A stretch of DNA of 64,000 nucleotides from Perognathus longimembris pacificus. Taxonomy: Eukaryota; Chordata; Mammalia; Rodentia; Heteromyidae. Each line of letters begins with the position of its first letter. Positions within the stretch are counted from its first letter, which is position 1. Location of the stretch: positions 43,145,149 to 43,209,148 of the forward strand of contig NC_063166.1 of assembly GCF_023159225.1 (NCBI RefSeq), read 5' to 3'. A program made the translations under genes and the position numbers. Under the pieces are notes generated by a model. The model saw only the letters and a list, made by a program, of their open reading frames with translations. It was not told where the DNA came from and did not search any database. Shown one piece after another: positions 34,053-46,049 of the stretch.

Positions 34053-34257
34053 AATTAGAAAAGGCCCCCAGAATAAGTTTTCTGTGCCAGTACATAACTT
34101 GGTACAAGCCATTCGAGAAAAAAAAAATGGATTCAGGGCAACTAGAGCCTTAAACATTAAACACCTTCTATTAAACACCTTCTATTTAGAGGGTTTATAT
34201 GGGTATTTACAAGGCAAAATGGGGCCAAATAAGTTACATTTAAAAATTAATCTTGTA

Positions 34258-34472
34258 GAGCTGGGGATGTGGCCTAGTGGTAAGAGTGCTTGCCTCGTAT
34301 ACACGAAGCCCTGGGATCAATTCCCCAGCACCACATATACAGAAAATGGCCAGAAGTGGTGCTGTGGCTCAAATGGCAGAGTGCTAGCCTTGAGCAAAAA
34401 GAAACCAGGGACAGTGCTCAGGCCCTGAGTCCAAGGACCAGGACTGTCCCCCCCCCCCCGCCAAAAAAAAAA
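34258..34472 (+). mobile_element. family A SINE
   Basis: A C-run (C12) replaces the usual end of the right monomer. TTAATCTTGTA flanks both sides. Confidence 0.9.
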
Positions 34473-34870
34473 TTTAATCTTGTAAATAATATGCTGATTA
34501 ATCAGTATGAAGAAAGCAGGTATTTGGTAAAGTGTCAAAAAAATTCCAAAATCATCACTAGGTCCAAACAGAAATATTCAAACCAATTAACACATTAATT
34601 ATTACTCACTGTGAATACACTTCACAGATCAAGCTTCTAATGACACTAGGGAAAAGGTAGGAACAGGGAATTTCAGACTGATTTCTTAACCAATGTGAGC
34701 CATTCAGATTCTACTGTCTCTGCTGATTACAGTAATTATGTCATGAGGGAATGTACTTATCAACTGAAAAAACAGGAGATGAAAAATTATAATAGAAACA
34801 GGGACCCTCTGCATAGCACCTTCCATGTGCCCAGGATGGTGCAAGATGCTAGATGCAAGCATCACTCTTG

Positions 34871-35106
34871 CCAGGCACCAGTGGCTCGCGCTTGTAATCC
34901 GAGCTACTCAGGCAGGTGAGATCTTAGAATCAGGGTTTGAAGCCAGCCCAGGTAGAAAAGTCTAGGAGACTCTGATCTCCAATTAACCAGAAAAAAAAGC
35001 CAGAATTGGAGCTGTGCCTCAAGCAGGAGAACACCAAACTTGAGAGAAAGAGTGAAGGATAGCACTGAGAGTCTCAATACTGGCATCAACAGAAAAAAAA
35101 AAAAAG
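34871..35106 (+). mobile_element. family B SINE
   Basis: GCCAGGCACCAGTGGCTCGC head, A13 tail. CATCACTCTT/GTCACTCTCT flanks. Confidence 0.88.
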
Positions 35107-35667
35107 TCACTCTCTAGTCTCATGATAATACTAGGTAGTATCAGAAATATAAATGAATGCTGGGTCCCTACCTTATACCACAAGCTCAAAAGTCCAGTCA
35201 GATTAAAGACTTGAGAAAAGTAAATTTAAGAAAATCTACAGCCATCTATGAAATGTTGAATTTATGCCACACTCAAATAAGAACCTGGGGTACTGCCTGT
35301 GGATTAGGCACTGAAAAATCTGAGCTGTCAGTTCTGCTGTGTGTTGAAGTAGCACACTTAGAGTCAGCAATTTTCCAAGCAGGTCTCTGCTGGAAGTCCT
35401 ACTTATGTATGCTGGTGTTGGTGTCCCAGGTGTTCAAAGAAGGCCCTGCAATTTTGATGGAGCCAACTTCATACAGCAGTCCTTATACCTAGCTGGGAAG
35501 TGATCACATGACCAACTTGCTGCCTGAGATGGGGTTCCAGTAACTTTTTGCCAAGCCTAGCCTCACACTGGGGTTCTCCTAATCACTTGTCTTCTGAGTA
35601 GCTTTAATCACAGGTGTCTTCCACCACAACTGATGCATGTATACTTTTTGTTTGTTTGTTTTTGTTT

Positions 35668-35790
35668 TTTTTTTATGTTGCCAGTCCTGGGGCTTGAACT
35701 CAGGGCCTGAGCACTGTCCTTGGCTTCTTTTTGCTCAAGGCTAGCACTCAGCTACTTGAGCCATAGCGCCACTTCTGGCCGTTCTCTATA
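35668..35790 (-). mobile_element. family A SINE, right monomer only
   Basis: GCCAGTCCTGGGGCTTGAAC to CTTCTGGCCGTTCTCTATA. The left monomer is absent. Confidence 0.8.
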
Positions 35791-35808
35791 ACCAAGTATG
35801 ATGTTCTT

Positions 35809-35896
35809 TTGTTGTTGTTGTTGATGATAAAAGGATGGATTTATTGGGGAAGTAAAAAGCGAACCGACCCGCCAGGGTCACAGCCCAGACTCCAAG
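35809..35896 (-). mobile_element. 88-bp retroposed 3' end with 17-bp TSD
   Basis: The direct repeat CCAAGTATGATGTTCTT occurs at 35792-35808 and 35897-35913 and brackets 88 bp. On the minus strand the insert reads as a transcript end: GC-rich start, AATAAA (complement at 35840-35845), about 17 bp more, then a (CAA)n tail. It looks like a short L1-mobilised copy of an unidentified RNA 3' end. Confidence 0.6.
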
Positions 35897-35969
35897 CCAA
35901 GTATGATGTTCTTAAAAAAAAAAAAAAGATACTAAGATCATCTAAGGCAAAGTGGTTATAAAAAACTGA

Positions 35970-36203
35970 CTAGCCAGGCACCAGTAGCTCACACCTGTAA
36001 TCCTAGCTACTCAGGAGGCTGAGATCTGAGGATCATGGTTCAAAGCCAGTCTGGGCAGGAAAGTCCATGAGGCTCATCTTCAATTAACCACCAGAAAACC
36101 GGAAGTGGCACCGTGGCTCAAATGGTAGAGCACTAACCTTGAGCTGAAGAGCTCAGGAACAGCACCCATGCCTAGAGTTCAAGCCACACGACTGACCAAA
36201 ACA
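35970..36203 (+). mobile_element. family B SINE
   Basis: Full copy with near-consensus head GCCAGGCACCAGTAGCTCAC. Confidence 0.92.
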
Positions 36204-36209
36204 ATGAGA

Positions 36210-36400
36210 CCAGCTAAGACTGGGAAGATCATGTTTGGAAGTTATCCCAGGAAGAAAAGTCTGTGAGACTCCATTTCTGAGTAACCAGCAAAAAGATAGG
36301 CTGGTGGCATGGCTCAAGAGATAGAGGTAAAGGTCCGGCCACAAGCAAACATACCAACTGAGCTCAAGACTCTGAGTTCAAGCCCACATACCAGCACTCA
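36210..36400 (+). mobile_element. diverged family B SINE fragment
   Basis: Spacer GTCTGTGAGACTCCATTTC and a right monomer with an insertion before GAGTTCAAGCCC. Confidence 0.6.
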
Positions 36401-36415
36401 AAAACAAATTTTTTA

Positions 36416-36628
36416 TTTATTTATTTTTTTTTTTTTGGCCAGTCCTGGGCCTTGGACTCAGGGCCTGAGCACTGTCCCTGGCTTCTTTTTGCTCAAGGCT
36501 AGCACTCTGCCACTTGAGCCACAGCGCCGCTCCTGGCCGTTTTCTGTATATGTGGTGCTGGGGAATCGAACCTAGGGCCTCGTGTATATGAGGCAGGCAC
36601 TCTTGCCACTAGGCTATATCCCCAGCCC
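36416..36628 (-). mobile_element. family A SINE, young copy
   Basis: Perfect 16-bp A/T-rich TSD at 36400-36415 and 36629-36644. Near-consensus body. Confidence 0.94.
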
Positions 36629-36709
36629 AAAAACAAATTTTTTAAAACATACAAATGAAAATAAATGGCCATTTAAACAACTACTATAGGTTATGCTTTT
36701 TATATTACA

Positions 36710-36840
36710 TAGAAAATTTATTATTACCACTTTGCTGTTAAGGAAACTGAGGCTTACAAAGGAAGATTCAATGAAGCAAAAATGACAAAGCCGGGGTTTT
36801 ACACTTAATCAGAAGTCTATATTTTGAACACTAAGCTGTT
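36710..36840 (-). repeat. MIR element
   Basis: TAAGGAAACTGAGGCTTACAA is the reverse complement of the MIR core, followed by the CCGGGGTTTT...AGTCTA pattern. Confidence 0.65.
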
Positions 36841-36884
36841 CTATAAACAATTCCCCCCAGGGGGGGAAAAAAACACAAAGCCGG

Positions 36885-37098
36885 GCTGGGGATATAGCCT
36901 AGTGGCAAGAGTGCCTGCCTCATATACACGAGGCCCTAGGTTCGATTCCCCAGCACCACATATACAGAAAACGGCCAGAAGCGGCGCTGTGGCTCAAGTG
37001 GCAGAGTGCTAGCCTTGAGCGGGAAGAAGCCAGGGACAGTGCTCAGGCTCTGAGTCCAAGGCCCATGACTGGCCAAAAAAAAAAACAAAAAAAAAAAC
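36885..37098 (+). mobile_element. family A SINE
   Basis: GAGCGGGAAG variant. CACAAAGCC occurs on both sides as TSD. Confidence 0.93.
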
Positions 37099-37885
37099 CA
37101 CAAAGCCTAGATACTGTTCCCAGGCTTCAGGAGTCATGTGGAAGGGCCTGTTCATACGCATATATCCTGTGATCTTCCATAAGTTGTGGGGTAGCCAGCA
37201 CCCTTCAAAGGGCTCTGATCTGCCTCCCAAGCCTGGGCCCTACACAGAAGCCTGGTAGACAGCAGATATCCCAGGAGGACATACGTTGTCCACTCTCCAG
37301 GGGAGGAGGAGGACATGGAGAACTGGGCAGTGGAGAGAACAAACCACACTCCATTGGTATATGCTGGGGCTCCCAGAACAGCAAGCCCAGGGAGGAAAGA
37401 CGGCAGGAACCGGGAGAACGGCAGTCCTTCCAGGACTTGCCTTGTTCCCTTCAGTAGGATTTGGAAGAAAGTCAGTCATCTTGGAGGTCACTTGGTGAAG
37501 GAATGAAAAGACCCAGGCTGGCATGGTAGTCCAGACAGCCTACTGACATATAAAGGTATATATCATGTCTGCCACAAAATACTTCCAAGGTTCCTGCCTT
37601 ATTTCTCTCAAATGAGGGAAGTTTACCTCCTCTGAGGATGCTGAGGAGATGTGGAAACAGCTAAACGCAACACAGCTCCAGATAACATCATGGCCAGCGA
37701 GCTGAGACTGGCTAATATCACTTGTAGTCAAAAAGGAGGAAAGACGAAGAAGCGGGCAGAATTCTTGCTGATGTAACTTCTAATTTATTCTGGAGGCAAT
37801 TCAAAAAAAAAAAAAAAAGCACCTTCCAAATATTCTGAGCACTGGAAGAACTGTAAAAAGCACCTTGCCATTCCTGGATCTGAAA
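37099..37885. other. unassigned, with an A16 run
   Basis: A run of A at about 37802-37817 could be the tail of an unrecognised retrocopy. No coding similarity seen. Confidence 0.35.
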
Positions 37886-37898
37886 TTCCTATTCTGAA

Positions 37899-38827
37899 CT
37901 CAGGCAACAACAAATGCCAGAGGGGATGCGGAGAAAGAGAAACCCTTCTCCACTGTTGGTGGGAGTGTAAACTAGTACAACCACTCTGGAGAACAGTATG
38001 GAAGTTCCTCAAAAAACTCAGCATAAACATACCCTATGACCCAGCCACACCACTCCTAGGCATCTATCCTGAACAACAGGATCCAGGATAACACAAAGAT
38101 ACCTGTACCTCCATGTTTATCACTGCACAATTCACAATAGCCAAAATATAGAAACAATCCAGATGCCCCACTACAGATGAATAGATCTAAAAAATGTGGT
38201 ACCTGTACACAATGGAATACTACACAGTGATTAGAAATGATAAAATATTGATATTCTCAGGGAAATGGTCAGATCTTGAACAAATAATGTTGAGCAAGAC
38301 AAGCCTAGAACACAAAGAACAAAGGCTCATGGTCTCCCTGATATGGGGGGGCGGGGGGAACAGTAGAGATCGTGTCTGTAAAATAACAAACTTCTTTTCA
38401 AATGGTATTTCCACATGTTTTGGTCAGCGACTTTACATATCTCTAAAACCAAACTATTATTAAATAAACATAAAAAGGTCTAGGATAGACCTATCAGAGG
38501 ATGACAATAGCTCAACAGCTACATACATATGATTATATAAGATAAAGCTAAGCAAAATAAACTCCAAGAGATGGAAACAGGAGGATTTTATTATTGTCAT
38601 TATGTTTAATGTACTAGGTGAATTTCCTTTGGTGTACCCCCTGTGGTCACTGTGTATGATTTTGGGACACTGGGTATTGTATATACACTTATATGAACTA
38701 GGGAAGGGAAAGAAAAATGAGGGAGGGTATAACAAATATGACAAGAAATGTACTCACTACCTTATTATGTAACTGTACCCCCTCTATACATCACCTTGTC
38801 AATAAAATTTAATTTTAAAAAAAGAAG
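37899..38827 (+). mobile_element. 5'-truncated L1, longest copy
   Basis: A 929-bp copy with the last part of ORF2 in pieces (GGTGGGAGTGTAAACTAGT, then the MWYLYTMEYYTVIRND block at 38194 typical of the ORF2 C-terminus) and the full 3' UTR with AATAAAATTTAATTT. The TSD TTCCTATTCTGAA is at 37886-37898 and 38828-38840. Frameshifts prevent any function. Confidence 0.92.
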
Positions 38828-39242
38828 TTCCTATTCTGAAAGAGTCATATTATGTGGAATAAGACTGATGTGTGGCCATTGGCTTCTTGTTTGGCTGTGT
38901 GTGCACCAGCTAACATGTTCTGAAAAAAATCTGCTATGCTTCAGCCTTTGTGAGCACTTGCAAAGAAGGCCAAAGAAACTCAAGCTACCACAATACCCTG
39001 ATGAACAGAGGGAAATTAGCCCTGGCCTCTTCCTGATCTCTCCCATTGGCCTTCTAGGTACTGCTAACAATTCTTAACTCTCTTATTGGAAAAAGTAAAA
39101 GCCTTACAAAATGACAGCATAGATCACAAAATCGTGCCTAAAATACCTTCCCTTCTAAATCCATTTTGCATCTTGTAGGCTTCATAAAATCCTGCAGTAC
39201 TAACAACTGTCAGACAGGAGGTACACTGTGCTTGTTTTGTTG

Positions 39243-39470
39243 TTTTATGCTGGTACTGGGACTTGAACACAGGGCCTCATACTCTCATTTGGCTTTTTCT
39301 CTTAAGAACTGGCACTCTACCACTTGAGCCACACATCACTTCTAGCTTTTTGCTGGCTAAAGATAAGAGTCTCACAGACTTTTCTGTCCCTGCTGGCTTC
39401 AAACTTTGATCCTCAGATTTCAGCCTCCTGAGTAGCTGAATTACAAAATGTGAGCCACCAGGGCCCAGTT
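39243..39470 (-). mobile_element. family B SINE
   Basis: GCTGGTACTGGGACTTGAAC to GAGCCACCAGGGCCCAG. Confidence 0.87.
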
Positions 39471-39627
39471 TTCTCTTTAATAATAACTAATATTAAATGC
39501 ATCAAGATTTCACACAAACAAATGCCATTGGAAACAAAATATGACTCAAAAGAAATGAACAAAAATCAATAATTGTGATAGAAATTATGGGATTAGGGCC
39601 CATTTTTTTCCCCATAAGAACTCTTGA

Positions 39628-39856
39628 TTTATTTATTTTTGGTCAATTTCAGGACTTGAACTCCGGGTATGGGCACTGTCCCTGAGCTAGTGCTCTACCA
39701 TTTTGAGCCATAGCATCATTGCCAGTTTTCTGGTGGTTAACTGGAGGTAAGAGTCTCAAGAGACCTTCTTGCCCAGACTGACTTTGAACCACGATCCTCA
39801 GATCTCAGCCTCCTGAATAACTAGGATTACAGGTAAGAACCACCAGCACCAGGCAA
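39628..39856 (-). mobile_element. family B SINE
   Basis: TTTTTGGTCAATTTCAGGAC to AACCACCAGCACCAGGC. Confidence 0.86.
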
Positions 39857-39879
39857 ACTCTTTTCTTTACAAAACTTTC

Positions 39880-40236
39880 TTTTTTGTGGTATTGGAATTT
39901 GAACTCAGGGCTTTGCTGTTGCTGAAGAGGCATTCTACTCCACCAGTCCTTTTTTATGTTGGCTATTTTCAAGTTCAGATCTCGATTTCTGTCCTGTGTC
40001 ATAGGCTGTGATCTTCCTACCACCTATGTGACTGGACATGATAAGATATGAGACACTACACACAGCCATTATTACACTCCCCCCATAGTTTAGAGTGCCA
40101 GGTGTTTGCTTCCTTAGCCAGCCATTAACTGAGATGGAGTCTCTTGAACTTTTATACACCAGGCTTCAAACTACAATCTCCTGATCTTTGCTTCCAAGTG
40201 AGTTACGATTATAGGCTTGAGTCACCATACCTGGCT
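39880..40236 (-). mobile_element. two older B1/ID-type fragments
   Basis: 39880-40068 starts GTGGTATTGGAATTTGAACTC and ends in a decayed B1-like part. 40120-40236 is a reverse B1-like stretch ending GAGTCACCATACCTGGC. Confidence 0.5.
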
Positions 40237-40537
40237 TATACTTGCTAATGATAATAAAGCATTCTTCCATGATGTTTAACTGCTGCATTTTTTTCTTCAT
40301 CACATATATAGCCAGAGGTATTTTTGGCCTTGTTTTCCAAAAAGCCTCTAAGCTGGAGGCCAGGCAGCAAGATCCTGAAGCCAACACCAGTCCCCCACTT
40401 GTTCTTGTAACAAAAATCTATTGGAACACTGCCACAGTCATTTGTTTGCATGCGGCTGCCTTCATACTACAGTAGCAGAGTCAAAATTATTTACTACTTT
40501 ACAAAGAAGTCAGACTTCTTTACCAAAGGAATTTTAA

Positions 40538-40733
40538 TATTTTTCCAGTCCTGGGGCTTGAACTCAGGGCCTGAGCACTGTCCCTGAGCTTCTTTTGCTT
40601 AAAGCTAGCACTTGACCACTAGAGCCACAGCGCCACTTACGGCTTTTTCTGACTATGTGGTACTGAGGAATCAAACCCAGGGCTTCATGCCTGCTAGGCA
40701 AGCACTCTACCACTAGGCCACATTCACAGCCCC
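40538..40733 (-). mobile_element. family A SINE
   Basis: CCAGTCCTGGGGCTTGAACTC to CTAGGCCACATTCACAGCCC. An older, diverged copy. Confidence 0.88.
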
Positions 40734-40989
40734 AAATTTATTTTCTGATCCCTGCACTAAAGAGTAACCACTACAGCACATAGAAAGTTCACCAATGCAT
40801 CCTAGAACTGTTCTCCAAAAATCAAATACCACTACTAGTCAGGGTCCCCAAGACACTTTTAGAACTGTGGTCCTCAAGAATGAAAGTGTGTGTGATGGGA
40901 TTAAACATACCACATCTTCCCATAAGCCAAGGTCCAGGAAGGAACTGATCCCAAACAACCAGCAAAAGCTCTGCCCAAGAACAGCTAGA

Positions 40990-41223
40990 AATCCCAATGC
41001 CAGTGGCTCACACCTGTACTTCAATCTATATAGAAGGCTGAAATCTGAGAATCAGGGTTCAAAAGCCAGTCCAGGCAGTCAAACCAGAGATTCTTTATCT
41101 CCAATTAACCAGCAAAAAGCCAGAAGTAGATCTGTAGCTCAAGTGATAGTGTCTCAGCCTTGAGCAAAATACTAAGAGATAGTGCCCAGGCCCTGAGTTC
41201 AAACCCCAGTACCAGTACCAACA

Positions 41224-41279
<56 letters not shown>
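40990..41279 (+). mobile_element. family B SINE with (CA)n tail
   Basis: The SINE runs to GTACCAGTACC at about 41219 and its tail position is taken by about 29 CA repeats (41221-41279). Confidence 0.85.
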
Positions 41280-41280
<1 letters not shown>

Positions 41281-42169
41281 CCACCTGCTAGAGAAGGCTG
41301 GTGCTGGATAGTCCCCAATTTTAATGCAGTCCCATGACAGCTAGCCAGGTGCCTTCCTAAACTTGGAAGGCTGACATTTACAGTTCCAGCACATGAACAG
41401 TGCATTATCTACTGACAGCATAAAGGCTGCTGCTTTATTCATCACCTGGAAATAAAAGCAATATCAGGTATTCAAAGCCACTATTAAACCCAGTTCTCTA
41501 CACTGTATCTAAGGATATTAGCATCTGAGTCAGAGATAAGATATCCAGACATGATCTTTTAATACTCCAGACCACAGGGCACCAGAAAAGCAGCTCTCTC
41601 TCCTCTCTCTCCTCTCCCCCACCCCACCCCTGTCCTGCACATTCTGAAGTATTCTCCATTACTCAAAACCACTAATAAAGAAACTAGATCATCAGGTACG
41701 TCTCAGGGCAGTGCCAAATAATGTGAAGCCAGGAAGTTGGCCTTTGCTATTTAACAAAACCACAGGGCAAAACTGACATTTGTAGCATTGCCTTTCTGGA
41801 GTTTTCCCAGCACTGTCTGAGAGGCACAGATCTAACTTCTCACTCTGCCACAAACTCTGCACAGAAACTAAAGGTCATCTCACTGGGGCTGTGTCCTCCA
41901 CTGTAAAGCCAAGGTAGGACAAGTTCATCTAAAGCCTCCAAGGCCCCTCCTAGAAGCCCTGGGAAAGAAAACAGTCCCTTATCCTCCCCTTCACTGTGCC
42001 TTATTTTGATTTATTATGAAAAATAGTTCCAGAAAAAGGATATAGGAGAAATGCCAAGATTATTCCTGGCTACTTAAAAGTCACCATTCTCTCAAACACA
42101 GAGAATGGGAGCTGCTCACAGGGAAACCCCACCTCTACCCAGAAAAATGATTCTTTAAGCCCTTTAGAC
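41280..42169. other. repeat-poor unique stretch
   Basis: CT-rich run at 41597-41632, otherwise unique. No gene seen. Confidence 0.45.
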
Positions 42170-42179
42170 AGGCCATCTG

Positions 42180-42388
42180 GGTTGGGAATATGGCCTAGTG
42201 GCAAGAGTGCTTGCCTCATATACATGAAGCCCTGGGTTCAATTCCCCAGCACCACATATGTAGAAAATGGCCAGAAGTGGTGCTGTGACTCAAGTGGCAA
42301 AGTGCTAGCCTTGAGCAAAAAGAAGCCAGGGACAGTGCTCTGGCCCTGAGACCAAGGCCCAGGACTGGCAAAAATAAACAAACAAATA
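42180..42388 (+). mobile_element. family A SINE
   Basis: TSD AGGCCATCTG at 42170-42179 and 42388-42397. Confidence 0.92.
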
Positions 42389-42869
42389 GGCCATCTGAGC
42401 ACACTGCTCAATACTTAAGTAGTTACACCTAAAACAGTGCCCATGAACAATAAGCAACCCATGACTGAAGTTGGGGTCCCTGTGAGACCCCACCAAAACT
42501 TCGATCAGTCTACCCTAAAAGCACTCAGGTTTGCCACACTCAGTTTGTTATTGAGACCCTCAGCTCCCCTCAACACATGGAGAATTAACAGTACAGTACA
42601 ATAACAGGAACAGGTACATCAACTGCGATTATAAAAAGACTATGGAAAGAAGACACACCAGGGAAATCAATTTAAATATTTTGTCATCAGGCCAAATTCT
42701 TTATTCGGATCCAATGACCTAAATTGAGAAGGACAGGGCTAAATGGACACCTACAGAATTGCTAAATGGTCTGTGACAGCAGGCTTTCCCTACAACATAT
42801 CCATTTTGTCTCTTTTATTTTGTATTTATTATTAAAGAATGAATGGGAGACTCTTGTACTCAGCAACCA

Positions 42870-42923
42870 CCCCCCCCCCCCCAAGCCCCAGGACTGGCAA
42901 AAAAAAAAAAAAAAAAAAAAAAA
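42870..42923 (+). repeat. C-run plus family A 3' stub
   Basis: C14, then GCCCCAGGACTGGC and A24. Only the last bases of a family A SINE remain. Confidence 0.65.
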
Positions 42924-43007
42924 GGAAGCTAGATTCCAGGGTCTAAAAACTCAACACAGGGAGAAAACACAAACAATAATGCCTAACATATGGTTTAAAA
43001 CACCTAG

Positions 43008-43228
43008 AAGCTGGGTGCTACTAGCTCACACCTATAATCCTAGCTACTCAGGAGGCTAAGATATGAGGATCACAGTTCAAAAAAACCCAGCCCAAGCAGG
43101 AAAGTCTGACTCTTGTCTCCAATTAGCTAACAAGAAGTCAGAAGCAGCAGTATGGTAGAGTGCCAGCTTTGAACTAAGGGAAAGTGCCCAGGCCCTGAGT
43201 TCAATCTCCAATACCAACACCAAAATAA
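43008..43228 (+). mobile_element. family B SINE
   Basis: GCTGGGTGCTACTAGCTCAC to CCAATACCAACACC. Confidence 0.87.
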
Positions 43229-43595
43229 TAAAAATTATTATCATTATTATTTTATAAAGACCCTAAGGGGCCTCCTGGCAATGTTTACTTAGGACACCAA
43301 TAGCAGAGCTACTCAAAACATCTAACAACCCACCACATAAAGAGTACATTTATGAAAGTATACAACAAATCAAGCTCTAGAGCTCACCAATCAAATACTG
43401 AGCACTCACTCGTAAGCAAACAGGAGTCCATGGCTGACCTCCATGGCTGACCTCCTGGCTACCAAGCAGAAGCAGCACAAGGAGCCTAAGTTTGAAGGAC
43501 TGGCACCAGAAGAAAGGTGCCCTCAGACATCAGCAGCCTGGCACACCTGCATGAAATTTTCTTAGTGGTAACAGAGATCAAACTTGGGACCTAGA

Positions 43596-43708
43596 GGATG
43601 TGGAGCTGTGGCTCAAAGTGATAGAGCAGTAGCTTTGAGCAGAAAAGCTCAGGCAGGCCCCATGGCCTGAGTTCAAGCCCCATGACCAACAAAAAAGAAA
43701 AAAAATGG
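43596..43708 (+). mobile_element. family B SINE, right monomer only
   Basis: GTGGAGCTGTGGCTCAAAG to CCCCATGACCAAC plus A-rich tail. GGGA(C/T)CTAGAG flanks it, suggesting that the truncated copy inserted as such. Confidence 0.8.
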
Positions 43709-44039
43709 GATCTAGAGTAAAGCAGGAAAGTGTTCTAATACACCTAGCTCTAGAAATTTTATTCTACCAGGAGATGCCAGGGTTAAAGTTCAAAGTACTG
43801 CAAGTGGCTATTCATGTGTTAATGTTAACGCAAAGGTCACACATGAACCCTACAGTTTCCGCTTGAGTCTTCTCTTGTTTAGAGAAGAGACAGAAACACA
43901 AGAGTGGAAGGAGAGAACTTTAAATTTCTGAGGTAATATAGGGCAATTATTTGTATCTTTGGGTTATCTTTTATAATTTTTTAAATTTAGAAACAAATAA
44001 CACCTTAATAATCAGAAAGAAATATTTCATTAAGAAATA

Positions 44040-44225
44040 ATAACCCATGTAACATTGATACTCAAGACAATAAGTTGGAAATTAACTTTACAACTTAGGA
44101 AGGGGAAGATGGGGGGGCAGGGAAAATGGGAGAAAAACAAGGAGGGAGAACAAGAAATATACTCATTACCTTATATATGTAACTGTAATTCCTCTGTACA
44201 TCACTTTAATAATAAAATTATTTTT
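44040..44225 (+). mobile_element. L1 3' UTR fragment
   Basis: G-rich stretch, TACTCATTACC and CCTCTGTACATCAC core, then AATAAAATTATTTTT end. Confidence 0.6.
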
Positions 44226-44477
44226 AAAGGGATAATAACCCTATGAAAATAGAACAATGCAATCAGTTCAAATTGTTTGGGGAAGGAGAAAAAAGTGGCA
44301 GGGACAATGACTGGGATACATCGTAAACAATGTAACAATGAAATCCTCCCAGAATCAAAAATCAATATAAATAAAAGAAAAATAAGACAACAACCACCTC
44401 CTCCCCCCCCCCCCCAAAAAATAACACCCACCAAAAGAAAAAAGAGAAATGGCAGTTCCTTTTTAAAAATCTCAAAA

Positions 44478-44775
44478 GGCTAGGTATGTTGGTACACTGC
44501 TATAATCCAAACCACTCAGGAGACCTGGCTCAAGTAGTTGAAACACTTCCTAAGCAATCCTGAGGCCCAAATTCAACCCCTAGTAGTACACCAAAAACTA
44601 ATAATCACAAAGTCATCAAGCTATACACTGAAAACAAATGCTTAGCAGAAATAGTTTTTGTTTTATGAGACTGGATCTAAATGGTAGCCCAAATTGGTCC
44701 TGAACTTGAGACTCTTCTGCTTCAAGCCTCTTACTGAGATTTCAGGCATTTACCACTAGTTGTACCTTGAAAACA
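44478..44775. mobile_element. two old B1/ID-type fragments, opposite strands
   Basis: 44478-44600 forward (CTATAATCCAAACCACTCAG...CAAATTCAACCCC). 44655-44770 reverse B1-like. Confidence 0.45.
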
Positions 44776-44823
44776 GGTACATCTATCTGTTCAAAGCTCT
44801 ATAAGGTTCATTTTTTTTAATTT

Positions 44824-45017
44824 ATTTTTTTGCCATTCCTAGGGCTTGAACTCAGGGCCTGGGCACTGTCCCTGGCTTCATTTTGTGCAAGGCTAGCACT
44901 CTACCACTTGAGCCACAGCACCACTTCCAGCTTCTTCTGTTTATGTGGTGCTGAAGAATTGAACCCAGGGCTTCATGTATACAAGCACTCTTGCCACTAG
45001 GCCACATTCCCAGCCCC
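44824..45017 (-). mobile_element. family A SINE
   Basis: GCCATTCCTAGGGCTTGAAC to CCACATTCCCAGCCCC. AAGG(T/C)TCATTTTT on both sides. Confidence 0.9.
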
Positions 45018-45042
45018 AAGGCTCATTTTTAGAAATTAAAAA

Positions 45043-45243
45043 GACCAAGTTCAGTGGCTCATTCGTGTAATCCCACTTATACAGGAAGCTCTAATAAAGA
45101 TTATAACTGAGGCCAGCCTAGGAAAAAAACAGGAGACACTACCTTTAAAACAAGCGAAAAACGGGGTGGAGGTATGAATCAAGTGAATCAACTCATGCCT
45201 AGCAAGCCCAAGTCTCTGAGTTCAAACCCCAGTCACACACACT

Positions 45244-45288
<45 letters not shown>
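45043..45288 (+). mobile_element. B1 plus ID-like composite with (CA)n tail
   Basis: GTTCAGTGGCTCATTCGTG head, ID-like half ending GAGTTCAAACCCC, then (CA)n 45235-45288. Same layout as 12565-12790. Confidence 0.65.
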
Positions 45289-45390
45289 CTCTCACATTTC
45301 ATTTTAAATAATCTAAATTATAATGCAAAAGTTATCATTGAGCTTAGCCTGGGGTACACGTAAGACCTTGTCTCAAAAAATAAAAAAGTT

Positions 45391-45624
45391 ACGCTGGGTG
45401 CCAGTGGCTCAGGACTGTAATCCTAGCTACTCAGGAGGCTGAGAACTGAGGATCACAGTTCAAAGCCAGGCCAGGCAGGAAAGTCCATGAGACTCCTATC
45501 TCCTATTATCCACCAGGAAATCAGAAGTGATGCTGCGGCTCAAAGTGGTAGAGCACTAGCCTTGAGCAAAAGAACTCAGGGACAGCACCCAGGCCCTGAA
45601 TTCAAGCCCTACCACCAACAAAAG
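45391..45624 (+). mobile_element. family B SINE
   Basis: GCTGGGTGCCAGTGGCTCAG to CAAGCCCTACCACC. Confidence 0.9.
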
Positions 45625-45706
45625 GTGGGGGCGGGGGGAGGCAAATGCTATGTTCATTTTGTTTTTTAAGATTCTTCTATGTGGATGCACACAGAAGAGA
45701 TGTCAT

Positions 45707-46049
45707 GGGCTGGGAATGTGGCTTAGCAACAGAGTGCTTGCTTAGCATGCATGAAGCCCTGGGTTCGATTCCTCAGCACCACATAAACAGAAAAGGCCAG
45801 AAATGGCACGGTGGCTCAAGTAGTAGAGTGCTAGCCTTGAGCACAAAGAAGCCAGAGACAGTGCCCAGGCCCTGAGTTCAAGCCCATGGACTGGCAAAAA
45901 TTAAAAAAAAAAAATAAGGGAAGAAAGAAGAGAGGAAGAAGAAGAGGAGGAAGAAGAAGAGGAAGAGGAGGAAGAAGAGGAGGAAGAGGAGGAAGAAGAG
46001 GAGGAAATGGAGGAAGAGGAGGAGGAAGAGGAAGAAAAGGAAGGAGGAG
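45707..46049 (+). mobile_element. family A SINE with GGA-rich tail
   Basis: SINE body 45707-45900, then A12, then about 130 bp of GAA/GGA purine repeat. The TSD GAGATGTCAT at 45697-45706 and 46050-46059 encloses body and microsatellite together. Confidence 0.9.

Noticed and set aside
38194..38463. Frame with MWYLYTMEYYTVIRND as a gene
   Set aside because: It is the C-terminal remnant of L1 ORF2 in a truncated, frameshifted copy.
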